DNA of 64,000 nt, taken from Sulfurimicrobium sp963741495. GTDB lineage: Bacteria > Pseudomonadota > Gammaproteobacteria > Burkholderiales > Sulfuricellaceae. The position numbers and the translations under genes were made by a program. Positions 24,811 through 33,142 of this stretch are shown piece by piece; the first letter of the stretch is position 1, and each line of letters opens with the position of its first letter. The notes under the pieces are model-generated. The model had not been told where the DNA came from. It did not search any database and saw only the letters and a program-made list of their open reading frames with translations. The stretch lies in contig CAVUID010000012.1 of the NCBI GenBank assembly GCA_963741495.1, forward strand, positions 289,345 through 353,344, read 5' to 3'.

Positions 24811-25331
24811 AACGTATGGTTTTACTGCTGGCCCTGTTGTGTTTCTCGCCATGGTCTCTGGCGGCGGATAAGCTTTCCACCGAGCCTTTGTACCAGGCCA
24901 CACTCAATGATCTGGAAGGGAAGCCCGTCGCGCTGGAACACCTCAGAGGCAAAATTGCAGTCATCAATTTCTGGGCGACCTGGTGCCCGCCCTGCCGCAA
25001 GGAAATTCCGGATCTGGTGGAAGCGCAGGAGCAATACCGCGAACGTGGCGTGGCTTTTCTCGGTATCGCGGTGGAGGACAACAATCCACTGGTACAGGAC
25101 TTTGCACGTACCTATGGTATCAACTACCCCCTGGTGACCGGCAAGGAACAGGGCATCGCCCTGATGCAAAAGCTGGGCAACCAGGTGGCAGGCCTGCCCT
25201 TCACCCTGGTGCTCGATGCACAGGGCAATATTGTCGATACTCGCCGCGGACCCATGAGCGCCGCACGCATTGAACAGGCGTTGCAGGCGGCAATCGCAAG
25301 CACTGGGCAGGCTGGTGCGGATACGCGCTAG
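24807..25331 (+). CDS. TlpA/ResA-like thiol-disulfide protein
   Basis: A 174-residue exported thioredoxin-fold protein: Sec signal (1-19, ending SLAA), redox motif WCPPC with cysteines 60 and 63, and the cis-proline loop in AGLPFTLV. Members reduce apocytochrome c cysteines or CuA sites. It is coupled to menA by ATGA and its end overlaps the menC start, so it belongs to the men operon by layout rather than by pathway. A role in maturing the cytochromes or the copper sites of the nos system next door is plausible but not shown. Confidence 0.88.
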   Translation: MKRMVLLLALLCFSPWSLAADKLSTEPLYQATLNDLEGKPVALEHLRGKIAVINFWATWCPPCRKEIPDLVEAQEQYRERGVAFLGIAVEDNNPLVQDFARTYGINYPLVTGKEQGIALMQKLGNQVAGLPFTLVLDAQGNIVDTRRGPMSAARIEQALQAAIASTGQAGADTR

Positions 25332-26349
25332 CCGGGTCATCCCCTATCGCCTGCCGTTACGGGCAGAGTGGACCAGCGCGCAAGGCAGTTTCGCCGCGCG
25401 ACAGGGCTGGCTGCTGCGGCTGGAAACAGACACGGGCCTGGTTGGCTGGGGCGATTGCGCACCGCTGCCGGTGCACGATGCGGGGGAAGAACTGGAAACA
25501 CTGGCTCGAACCCTGACCGGCATGGACATGGAAGCAGCACGGCAACGCCTCCACTCTGCCCGTCGGCACCCCGCCGTGCGCTGCGCAGCCGATGTGGCGC
25601 TCAGCGATCTGGCCGCGCAACAGGCCGGCCTGCCCCTGGCACGCTGGCTGGCGCAGAATGCCGCGCAAGTGGTGCGCTGCAATGCTGCCCTGGGCGCCCT
25701 GAATGCGGGCGTGTCGCAACGTGCTCAGGCCGCCATCGCCGAGAGTTTTGAGGTACTCAAACTGAAAGTCGGAATGGCGCCCGTCGAACATGAACTGGCC
25801 ATGCTGCGGCAACTGTCAGCGGAGCTGCCAGCAGGCATCGCGCTGCGCCTGGATGCCAATCGCGCCTGGAACATGGCGGATGCCCGGCGCTTCATCGCAG
25901 GCATGGCCGGCCTGCCGCTGGAGATGCTGGAAGAACCGCTGGCACAGCCCAATCTGCCTGAGCTGGCATCATTGCAGGCGCAGACCGATGTGCCGCTGGC
26001 GCTGGACGAATCCCTGCTCGAACTGGGTGTGGAACAGGTGCTGGCCGCAGCGCCGGTGCAGCGCCTGGTGCTGAAAATCATGGTTCTTGGCGGCTTGGAG
26101 ATTTCGCTTGGTACGGCGCAAAAAGCACGCGCAGCAGGCATGGCCTGCGTCGTGACGACCAGTGTAGACAGCGCGGTTGGCACTCTCGCCGCGCTGCATC
26201 TCGCCTCAACCTTGAATAATGGCCTGCATCACGGCCTGGCCACTTCGCGGTGGCTGAAACAGGATGTCGGCTGCGCGCCACACCCGCACCATGGCACGCT
26301 AAAAGTAGGCGAACAGCCCGGTCTTGGCTTTTCCCCCATCAGGAATTAA
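25315..26349 (+). CDS. menC: MenC, o-succinylbenzoate synthase
   Basis: A 344-residue enolase-superfamily enzyme dehydrating SHCHC to o-succinylbenzoate. The catalytic set is complete counting from GTG 25315: KLK at 149-151, D180 (LDAN), E206 (EEP), D231 (LDES) and K254 (LKIM). The frame is open to an ATG at 25270, but that start would overlap the thioredoxin gene by 62 bp; GTG 25315 gives the N-terminus normal for the family. The thioesterase gene follows after 4 bp. Confidence 0.9.
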   Translation: MRIRASRVIPYRLPLRAEWTSAQGSFAARQGWLLRLETDTGLVGWGDCAPLPVHDAGEELETLARTLTGMDMEAARQRLHSARRHPAVRCAADVALSDLAAQQAGLPLARWLAQNAAQVVRCNAALGALNAGVSQRAQAAIAESFEVLKLKVGMAPVEHELAMLRQLSAELPAGIALRLDANRAWNMADARRFIAGMAGLPLEMLEEPLAQPNLPELASLQAQTDVPLALDESLLELGVEQVLAAAPVQRLVLKIMVLGGLEISLGTAQKARAAGMACVVTTSVDSAVGTLAALHLASTLNNGLHHGLATSRWLKQDVGCAPHPHHGTLKVGEQPGLGFSPIRN

Positions 26350-26353
26350 TGGC

Positions 26354-26767
26354 ATGAACTATTCATACAGCTTCGAGGTGCGTCTGCACGACGTTGACCA
26401 CGCCGGCGTGATGTTCTTCGCGCGCCTGTTTGTCCATGCGCACGATGCCTACGAAGCGTTCATGGCTCATCTGGGTCTGGATCTCTGCGCCATGATCAGC
26501 GCCGGCGAACGACTGCCGGTTGTTCATGCCGATGCAGACTACTTCCAGCCGCTTCGCCATGGAGAGCAGATCACCGTGACGCTGGATATCGAAGCCCTTG
26601 GCAATACTTCATTTACCGTCGCTTGCTCTTTCAACACCACAGCAGGCCTGCTCGCCAAAGTGCGCACCGTGCATGTTTATCTCGACCCCCACGCCAATAC
26701 TGCCGGCAAATTGCCCCAGACCCTCCGCCAATTGTTCCAGCCCTACGGCAAAGAACTGACGGTCTAA
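26354..26767 (+). CDS. Hotdog-fold acyl-CoA thioesterase, probable DHNA-CoA thioesterase
   Basis: A 137-residue protein of the 4-hydroxybenzoyl-CoA thioesterase type. The active-site motif DVDHAGVMFFARLF has the catalytic aspartate at 15. Placed last in a menB-menA-tlpA-menC run, it most likely hydrolyses DHNA-CoA, the step between MenB and MenA (MenI-type role). The ATG at 26354 follows menC after 4 bp; an upstream start in menC is less likely. General acyl-CoA thioesterase activity cannot be excluded. Confidence 0.8.
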   Translation: MNYSYSFEVRLHDVDHAGVMFFARLFVHAHDAYEAFMAHLGLDLCAMISAGERLPVVHADADYFQPLRHGEQITVTLDIEALGNTSFTVACSFNTTAGLLAKVRTVHVYLDPHANTAGKLPQTLRQLFQPYGKELTV

Positions 26768-26808
26768 CCCTCTCGCAATCCAATCAAATATTTAGAACAC
26801 ATCATTTC

Positions 26809-26822
26809 TTGACCTGTATCAA
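26809..26822 (+). promoter_or_regulatory. FNR/Dnr-type box upstream of clade II nosZ
   Basis: TTGACCTGTATCAA matches TTGAY-N4-ATCAA and ends 102 bp before the nosZ ATG. A further near-palindrome, TGACAAATTGTCG, lies at 26855-26867. Confidence 0.6.
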
Positions 26823-26924
26823 GGAGTGGGTGTTTAATGGCGGACATAATGCTGTGACAAATTGTCGCACTGCGTTAGTGTCGCAGAACCGTTAAGAAGT
26901 TCAACTTAAAAAAGGAGCCTAAAG

Positions 26925-29219
26925 ATGAAACCGTTCAGTCTACGAACGACATCGCTGCTGGTTGCAGCAGGATTGGGGCTGGGGGCAGCAAGTAGCACCT
27001 GGGCCGCAGAGTCACTGCAGGATGTCATGAAGCGCCGGGGCCTGTCCCAGCAGGATTTGCTGGCCGCATCCAAAACCTATGTTCCCACCGGCAAGCGCGA
27101 TGATTTCATCGCCTTCAGCTCCGGCGGTCAGTCTGGCCAGGTGATCGTGTACGGCATTCCGTCCATGCGCATCCTGAAATACATCGGCGTGTTCACGCCT
27201 GAACCATGGCAGGGCTACGGCTTCGACGAAAGTTCGAAGAAAGTGCTGGCCGAGGGCAACATCGACGGCAAGGAGATCACCTGGGGCGACACTCACCACC
27301 CGGCACTTTCCGAGACCAACGGTAAATATGACGGCCAGTTCCTGTTCATCAACGACAAGGCCAACCCACGTCTGGCTGTGATCGACCTGCGCGATTTCGA
27401 AACCAAGCAGATCGTAGTCAACCCGATTTACAAGTCGGAACACGGCGGCGCCTTTGTTACCCCGAACACCGAATACGTAATTGAAGCCGCTCAGTATGCA
27501 ACCCCACTGGCAAACAAGAAGTTCGTTCCACTGGAACGCTTCAACGAAGAATACCGCGGTGGCGTGACTTACTGGAAATTCGACCGCAAGGAAGGCAAGC
27601 TGGATCCCAAAGAATCCTTCTCCCTCGAATTGCCACCGTATAGCCAGGACTTGTCCGATGCCGGCAAACTGGTATCCGACGGCTGGTCCTTCACCAACTC
27701 TTTCTGTACCGAGCGTTATGTTGGCGGTATCGAAAAAGGCCGCCCACCGTATGAAGCCGGTTGCTCTGCAAAAGACACCGACTACATGCACGTGATCAAC
27801 TGGAAGAAAGCAGCTGAACTGGTCAAGGCAGGCAAGGCCAAGAAGATCAACGGCCATAACGTGCTGATGATGGAAACCTCGATCAAGGAAGGCATTCTGT
27901 TCCTGATTCCTGAACCGAAGAGCCCGCACGGCGTGGACGTAACCCCGGACGGCAAGTTCATCACCGTTTCCGGCAAACTGGATACTCACGTTTCGGTGTA
28001 CAGCTTCGAGAAAATCCAGGCTGCAATCAAGGCTGGCAAGTTCGAAAGCAAAGATCCCTACGGCATTCCCGTGATCGCCATGCAGGATGCACTGCACAAG
28101 CAGGTTCAACTGGGTCTCGGTCCTTTGCATACCCAGTATGACTCCAAGCAGTGCGTGGCCTACACCTCCCTGTATGTGGATTCACAGGTAGCCAAGTGGA
28201 ACTACTGCGAAGGCAAGGTGCTGGACAAGCTTTCCATTCACTACAACATCGGTCACCTGATGACCATGGAAGGCGACTCAGCAGATCCTAAAGGCCGTTA
28301 CCTGGTAGCGTTGAACAAGCTGTCCATCGATCGTTTCAATCCTGTTGGCCCGCTGCATCCGCAAAACCACCAGTTGATCGACATTGCCAACGACAAGATG
28401 CAGCTTCTGTACGACATGCCTTTGCCGCTGGGTGAGCCGCACTATGTTGTGGCCATCGATGCCAAAACCCTCAAGCCTGGCATCCGCTACAAAGTGGGTA
28501 CCGACAGCCGTACCGACAAGCCGCACCCAGGCATGGTACGTGCAGGTGAAGAGAAGACCGTAAGGAAGGGCAACAAGGTCGAAGTATTCGGCACCTTGAT
28601 CCGTTCGCACATCACGCCTGAAACCATCGAAGTCGAAGTAGGCGACGAAGTGACTGTCAACCTGACCAACCTCGAACGTGCCCAGGACGAAACCCACGGC
28701 TTCGCGGTAAGCACCTACAACGTGCATGCCTCGATCGAACCGGGCAAGACCGTATCGGTGAAGTTCAAGGCTGACAAGGAAGGTGTATATCCTTACTACT
28801 GCACCGAGTTCTGCTCCGCGCTGCACCTGGAGATGCAAGGTTACCTGCTGGTCAAGCCGAAGGGCTACAAGGAAGTCAAGGTTGCTGCCGAGAAAGCCGT
28901 TTACACCAAGGCTGACTACGACAAGCAGGTCAAGACCAACGTAGAAACCCAGGCCGTGATCGACAGCGTGGTAGGTTACATCACCAGCGTCAATTACAAG
29001 GACTTCCCACCGGTAGTGGCACTGGTTGAAGACGCAACCGACCAGCTCAACAAGGCTCAGGAAGCCAAGGCCAAGATGGAAGAAGCTGCCAAGAAGAGCG
29101 ACTGGCAGAATGCAACCCTCTGGGCTGGCCAATGGTGGCAGTACCAGGTCAAGGCTGCTGACATCGGTCTGCGTGCCAAGACTTTCCTGGAACAGAATGG
29201 CGCCAAGAAAGTGAAATAA
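26925..29219 (+). CDS. nosZ: Nitrous oxide reductase NosZ, clade II (Sec-exported)
   Basis: A 764-residue periplasmic N2O reductase. The N-terminus is a Sec signal (1-27, ending TWAAES), with no twin arginine. The propeller has WGDTHHPA (H124, H125), typical of clade II, and the cupredoxin has the CuA motif CTEFC at 626-630 with H634 and M637. A C-terminal extension of about 127 residues follows; it is lysine-rich and helical and has no CxxCH, unlike the cytochrome tail of epsilonproteobacterial cNosZ. GGAG precedes the ATG. A terminator follows; the other nos genes lie downstream. This is a second, distinct nosZ beside the Tat-type one at 15597-17540. Confidence 0.97.
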   Translation: MKPFSLRTTSLLVAAGLGLGAASSTWAAESLQDVMKRRGLSQQDLLAASKTYVPTGKRDDFIAFSSGGQSGQVIVYGIPSMRILKYIGVFTPEPWQGYGFDESSKKVLAEGNIDGKEITWGDTHHPALSETNGKYDGQFLFINDKANPRLAVIDLRDFETKQIVVNPIYKSEHGGAFVTPNTEYVIEAAQYATPLANKKFVPLERFNEEYRGGVTYWKFDRKEGKLDPKESFSLELPPYSQDLSDAGKLVSDGWSFTNSFCTERYVGGIEKGRPPYEAGCSAKDTDYMHVINWKKAAELVKAGKAKKINGHNVLMMETSIKEGILFLIPEPKSPHGVDVTPDGKFITVSGKLDTHVSVYSFEKIQAAIKAGKFESKDPYGIPVIAMQDALHKQVQLGLGPLHTQYDSKQCVAYTSLYVDSQVAKWNYCEGKVLDKLSIHYNIGHLMTMEGDSADPKGRYLVALNKLSIDRFNPVGPLHPQNHQLIDIANDKMQLLYDMPLPLGEPHYVVAIDAKTLKPGIRYKVGTDSRTDKPHPGMVRAGEEKTVRKGNKVEVFGTLIRSHITPETIEVEVGDEVTVNLTNLERAQDETHGFAVSTYNVHASIEPGKTVSVKFKADKEGVYPYYCTEFCSALHLEMQGYLLVKPKGYKEVKVAAEKAVYTKADYDKQVKTNVETQAVIDSVVGYITSVNYKDFPPVVALVEDATDQLNKAQEAKAKMEEAAKKSDWQNATLWAGQWWQYQVKAADIGLRAKTFLEQNGAKKVK

Positions 29220-29239
29220 ACAACAGGTAACACCTGATG

Positions 29240-29270
29240 AAACGGGGAGCAGATCGCTCCCCGTTTTTTT
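29240..29270 (+). terminator. Rho-independent terminator after clade II nosZ
   Basis: AAACGGGGAGC pairs with GCTCCCCGTTT around a 5-base loop and runs into seven T residues, 21 bp after the stop. Confidence 0.85.
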
Positions 29271-29284
29271 CATGTACTGAATAG

Positions 29285-29298
29285 TTGATTCATATCAA
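29285..29298 (+). promoter_or_regulatory. FNR/Dnr box upstream of the clade II nos accessory genes
   Basis: TTGATTCATATCAA is an exact TTGAT-N4-ATCAA match, 82 bp before the ATG at 29381. With the terminator just upstream it marks a second promoter. A direct repeat AATGTTTATAG follows in the leader. Confidence 0.65.
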
Positions 29299-29380
29299 TG
29301 TTTATAGCGTTACTAAGCTTTAATGTTTATAGTACGTTTAATCTCGTTTTAAAATTTCCTTACTAAGGAGGATCGCTGCA

Positions 29381-29703
29381 ATGAAAATGAAGACCCTGAT
29401 GACGCTATGCGCGCTACCAATGGCGTTTGCCGCAGTACCGGCTCCACGCGCTGGATGGCGCCAAGCTGTATCGCAGAAAAGACCTGTTCCGCCTGCCACG
29501 GCAAGGATGGAAAAAAGACGCTGATGCCGGACTATCCGAAAATCGCCGGCCAGAATGTCAAGTACGTTGAAAAGCAAATGGCTGACATCAAGAGCGGCGC
29601 ACGTGCCAACGGCAACAGCGCAGCCATGAAAGGCGTCATGGTCATTGTGAGCGACGAAGAGCTCAAAGCAATTGCCGAATATGTTTCAAAGATGAAGCCG
29701 TAA
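29381..29703 (+). pseudogene. Small monoheme cytochrome c (NosC1-like), two frameshifts
   Basis: The ATG at 29381, with AAGGAGG upstream, starts a clear signal peptide (MKMKTLMTLCALPMAFAA). The mature start ALDGAKLY is in the next frame, and the heme motif TCSACHGKDG to the stop is in a third frame. Dropping one C at 29444-29445 and one base near 29475 gives a continuous protein of about 106 residues with an AHA-type cleavage site, CSACH, and a methionine ligand in the C-terminal half. A protein start at the ATG of 29407 would lack any export signal. In clade II systems such cytochromes carry electrons from NosGH to NosZ. Confidence 0.7.
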
Positions 29704-29768
29704 ATCTGGGCTTCTGGGCAGGCACCTGCCCGTAATAACTGTTTAATCGTAACGAGAAAGGAAACCAA

Positions 29769-30500
29769 ATGAAAAAAAGCTTAGCAATAGCCATCGCACT
29801 GGCACTGGCACCTACAATCGCGTTTGCAGGCGCACCTGCGCCCAAAAAAGAGGGCATCGAAGGCAAGGCTTATGTTTGGAACGCCCAGGAAGGCGAGAAA
29901 ATCGAAGCACTGCACAAAAAAGGCGATGTTAAAGCCGGACAGGAAGCGTATGAAATTTGCGGCGCCTGCCACCTGCCCTCCGGCGCGGGTCGCCCAGACG
30001 GCACCTTCCCGCAACTCGCTGGACAGCACACCACTGTAGTCATCAAGCAGATGGCTGACATTCGTGCCGGCCTGCGCGACAATCCCACCATGTATCCATT
30101 TGCCCAGACGCTGACCGACGCACAGGAACTGGCGGACGTAGCCGCTTATATTGAAAAACTGTGCGTCCCGGTTGATCACGGCAAATATGAAGGCGCCGAC
30201 GCTGCCATGCAGGTTGCCAAGGGCAAGGAACTCTACGAGAAGCAGTGCCTGGAATGCCACGGCAAGAATGGTGAAGGCAACAAGGAAAAATTCTTCCCAG
30301 TGATCGCAGGCCAGCACTACAAGTATCTGCTGCGCCAGATGACCGAGATCCGTGACGGACACCGCCGCAATGCCAACCCCGACATGGTGAAGATCATCAA
30401 GCCATACACCAACGAGCAACTGGTTGCGATTTCCGCTTACCAGTCTAGCATGACGATGCCGGGTGCGATGTGTAAAGACAGCAAAGGCAAGAAGAAGTAA
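29769..30500 (+). CDS. Diheme cytochrome c (c4-type, NosC2-like)
   Basis: A 243-residue periplasmic diheme cytochrome. It has a Sec signal (1-20, ending IAFA), two heme motifs, CGACH at 64-68 and CLECH at 160-164, and the PQLAGQ / PVIAGQ pattern of cytochrome c4 in each half. It is well placed as an electron carrier from a quinol-oxidising NosGH complex to clade II NosZ. The frame is intact, unlike its neighbours on either side. A 155-bp gap follows, with a GGGAGCG/CGCTCCC hairpin but no T tract. Confidence 0.9.
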   Translation: MKKSLAIAIALALAPTIAFAGAPAPKKEGIEGKAYVWNAQEGEKIEALHKKGDVKAGQEAYEICGACHLPSGAGRPDGTFPQLAGQHTTVVIKQMADIRAGLRDNPTMYPFAQTLTDAQELADVAAYIEKLCVPVDHGKYEGADAAMQVAKGKELYEKQCLECHGKNGEGNKEKFFPVIAGQHYKYLLRQMTEIRDGHRRNANPDMVKIIKPYTNEQLVAISAYQSSMTMPGAMCKDSKGKKK

Positions 30501-30655
30501 AATCCACTTCGGGACGGGAGCGTCGCACGCTTCCGCTCCCCGTAGTCTGGAAGCAGCACTATAATCAGAGAAGGGATGTCGGCGAGAACGGCAATCCACT
30601 TCCACGGAGGCGAGGCGACCTGTTTTAACGCTTGAAGCCTAACGAGAGATATAAA

Positions 30656-31628
30656 ATGAACAGTCCGCAAAAACAGATGACGCAAGTCAGAATCCTTACC
30701 CTTATTGCCCTTGTTCTGATGATAGGGGCCTATTTCAGCCCAATCTGGTGGGTATCACTGACCGCCCCGAATTACCCCAAGGAAGCCTTCCCGGATGGGA
30801 TCCGCATCCATTTTCACTTTGACGGCGTTTACAACGGGTGCAACGCACCTGCCGCAGTCCACTCGAATGGCTCAGGAGACGCTTCAGGCCGATCTTGGCG
30901 ATGATCTGTCGCACCGCGATGGCACTTCGACCGGAGAGCAAGAAATCGGCCTCGATTGCGTGCATGAGATGAACACCATCAACCATTATGTAGGCATGTA
31001 CCCCATTCTCACCGGCTCCCCTGTTGAGCTTCGCCTGGCCAAATTCATATTTGGCTTTATGGCTGTGATGCTGCTAGGTTTCATGGTGGCACAACGCAAG
31101 ACGCGGGTCATGGTTCTGGGAGCAGGTTTTGCCGCCGTGAGCGTGTGGATGGTCACTGACCAGCTCGTGTTGGGAAATCTGGACAAGTTTGCCGTGGTTT
31201 ATCACGATGCCGCAGCCACTTTTTTCAATCAGCCAGAGGTGCTGAGCCGCTGGGTGGCCAATCTGAAAATGGCAACGCAGGCTTCAATTGCCGGATTGAT
31301 TGTCGCCATGGTGATTCTTTTGCTGGGCGTATGGAAAATCCGCGGCTTTACCCTGATTCTGGCGCTGGTTCCGGCCCTGCTGCCGGTTTTCTTCGTGCTG
31401 GATTATGCCGGCTGGCTGTGGTTCTTTGGCCACAATCTGCATCCCTGGGGTGCATTTACCGTCAAGCCGTTCATGCCGACCGTTTTTGGTGAAGGCAAAG
31501 TGGCTCAATTCAGCACCTATTCTTATCCCTACTACGGATATGCAATGCTGCTGGGCGCCAGTGCAGCAGCATCGCTCGCCCTGCTGATCCGCCGCAAGCT
31601 GATGCGCGAACAGCCTGGTACTGACTAA
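30656..31628 (+). pseudogene. nosB: nosB-like membrane protein of the clade II nos cluster, frameshifted
   Basis: The N-terminal part (MNSPQKQMTQVR, a first helix, then the periplasmic start WWVSLTAPNYPKEAFPDG) is in one frame and ends at a stop at about 30904. The rest (ETLQADLGDD..., LDCVHEMNTINHYVGMYPI, then five more helices and a C-terminal RRKL) is in the next frame. Deleting one A of the AA near 30840-30842 joins them into about 323 residues. NosB is a polytopic membrane protein confined to clade II operons and is needed for NosZ activity; its function is unknown. Weak ribosome site (GAGAG). Confidence 0.75.
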
Positions 31629-31768
31629 GTGAATCCCGGGAGTTCCCATTCGGCAGCTTCCTGCCGAATGGGAATGGACTTTATCCAGAATCTGTTCCGA
31701 GTTTCAGTCATGTCAACAGCCCAATCGGTTTGTACAAGACGTTCCCAGGACGAGGATGTAATTTCGTC

Positions 31769-33142
31769 ATGAGATTGTGGGGATTCTTTTTTCTGGCATT
31801 GCTTCCGGCGGCACCGCTGACAGGGCATTGCAGCGACGTAATCGGGGGTGACGATGAAGTCGAAAGAAGTGTCGGCCTGAGCGCCGACATGAACAACATG
31901 CCGCGCGTTGACGTTGATAAACCGGTGGACTTGATTCCGCTTTATCTGCGTGACAAACGTATTCACGGACTTCAGCCTTTTCAGGCACTGGTGGATGCTG
32001 CACCCGCCGGTTCTGTCCTGCGCCCCAAGCCTGGCAATTATTCCGGCCCCGTGCATCTGACCAAGCCGCTGACTATCGAAGGCGGCGGAAAAGTCAGCAT
32101 CGATGGCGGCAACAAAAGTACGGTGTTCGTCATTGAAACCAATGGCGCCACGCTGCGCGGCCTGCATCTCAAGGGATCCGGGAGTTCGCACGACAGTGAC
32201 GATGCCTGCCTCAATGTGCGCGGCCACCATAATCTCATTGAAAACAATGTTATTGATGACTGCCTTTTCGGCATCGACCTGAAACAGTCCAACAACAATA
32301 CCGTGCGCAGCAATCGCATCCGGTCCAAACAGGCGGATCTGGGTGTACGTGGCGATGGCATCCGTCTGTGGTACAGCATGAACAACCGCATTGAAAAAAA
32401 TCAGGTGGTGGATTCGCGCGACATGGTGGTTTGGTACTCCAATGGCAACACGTTTTACCAGAATTATGGCGCACGTAGCCGCTACTCGATCCATTTCATG
32501 TTCGCCCACGGCAATGTGGTGGACAGTAACCAGTTTTACGATAACGCGGTGGGTGTATACCTGATGTACAGCGATCGTACGGTGGTGCGCAACAACGTAA
32601 TTTCGCATGCCACCGGTTCAACCGGCATGGGCATCGGGTTCAAGGAGGCAAGCGGCGCGCTGCTCGAAGGCAATGAAATCATCTATTGCGCGCTTGGCCT
32701 TTCTGCCGACCTGTCACCATTTCAACCCGACAGCAAGATCATCCTGAAGAACAACCGGCTTGCCTACAACGGGATTGCCATTGCTTTCAACAGCGACCTT
32801 GCCGGCTATGAAGTTGAGGGCAACAGCTTTGAAGGCAATATTTCCACTCTTGCAGTAGGTGGGGCCGGCTCAGGCCAGCGCAACACTTGGCGCGGCAATT
32901 ACTGGGATGAATACGAGGGATTCGACCGTAACAATGACGGCATCGGCGATACGCCTTACGCGTTGTATGACTATGCAGACCGCTTGTGGATGGAAATTCC
33001 GCAGGCACGATTTTTCAAGATCTCGCCCGCGCTTGAGGTACTTGATTTTCTTGAACGTCTGGCGCCGTTTTCAAGCCCTACCCTGTTGTTGAAAGATGAA
33101 AAACCGCTGTTTAACAATCCCTGGAAGCGGGGTAAAAAATGA
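31769..33142 (+). CDS. nosD: NosD, beta-helix copper-delivery protein (clade II cluster)
   Basis: A 457-residue periplasmic beta-helix protein with a signal peptide (from ATG 31769, ending near LTGHCS). Many NNxI repeats of the CASH type follow. It is the counterpart of the NosD at 11480-12712 but clearly different in sequence and with a longer N-terminal segment before the helix. A TTG start at 31730 is possible but would place 13 residues before the signal. It overlaps nosG by ATGA. Confidence 0.9.
   Translation: MRLWGFFFLALLPAAPLTGHCSDVIGGDDEVERSVGLSADMNNMPRVDVDKPVDLIPLYLRDKRIHGLQPFQALVDAAPAGSVLRPKPGNYSGPVHLTKPLTIEGGGKVSIDGGNKSTVFVIETNGATLRGLHLKGSGSSHDSDDACLNVRGHHNLIENNVIDDCLFGIDLKQSNNNTVRSNRIRSKQADLGVRGDGIRLWYSMNNRIEKNQVVDSRDMVVWYSNGNTFYQNYGARSRYSIHFMFAHGNVVDSNQFYDNAVGVYLMYSDRTVVRNNVISHATGSTGMGIGFKEASGALLEGNEIIYCALGLSADLSPFQPDSKIILKNNRLAYNGIAIAFNSDLAGYEVEGNSFEGNISTLAVGGAGSGQRNTWRGNYWDEYEGFDRNNDGIGDTPYALYDYADRLWMEIPQARFFKISPALEVLDFLERLAPFSSPTLLLKDEKPLFNNPWKRGKK

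Noticed and set aside
27012..28130. Minus-strand ORFs opposite clade II nosZ (also 28278-29273)
   Set aside because: Both mirror the conserved NosZ code; neither has a motif or start signal.
29407..29703. Cytochrome ORF starting at ATG 29407
   Set aside because: It would lack a signal peptide; the real start is ATG 29381 with a good ribosome site, and two single-base shifts explain the frame change.
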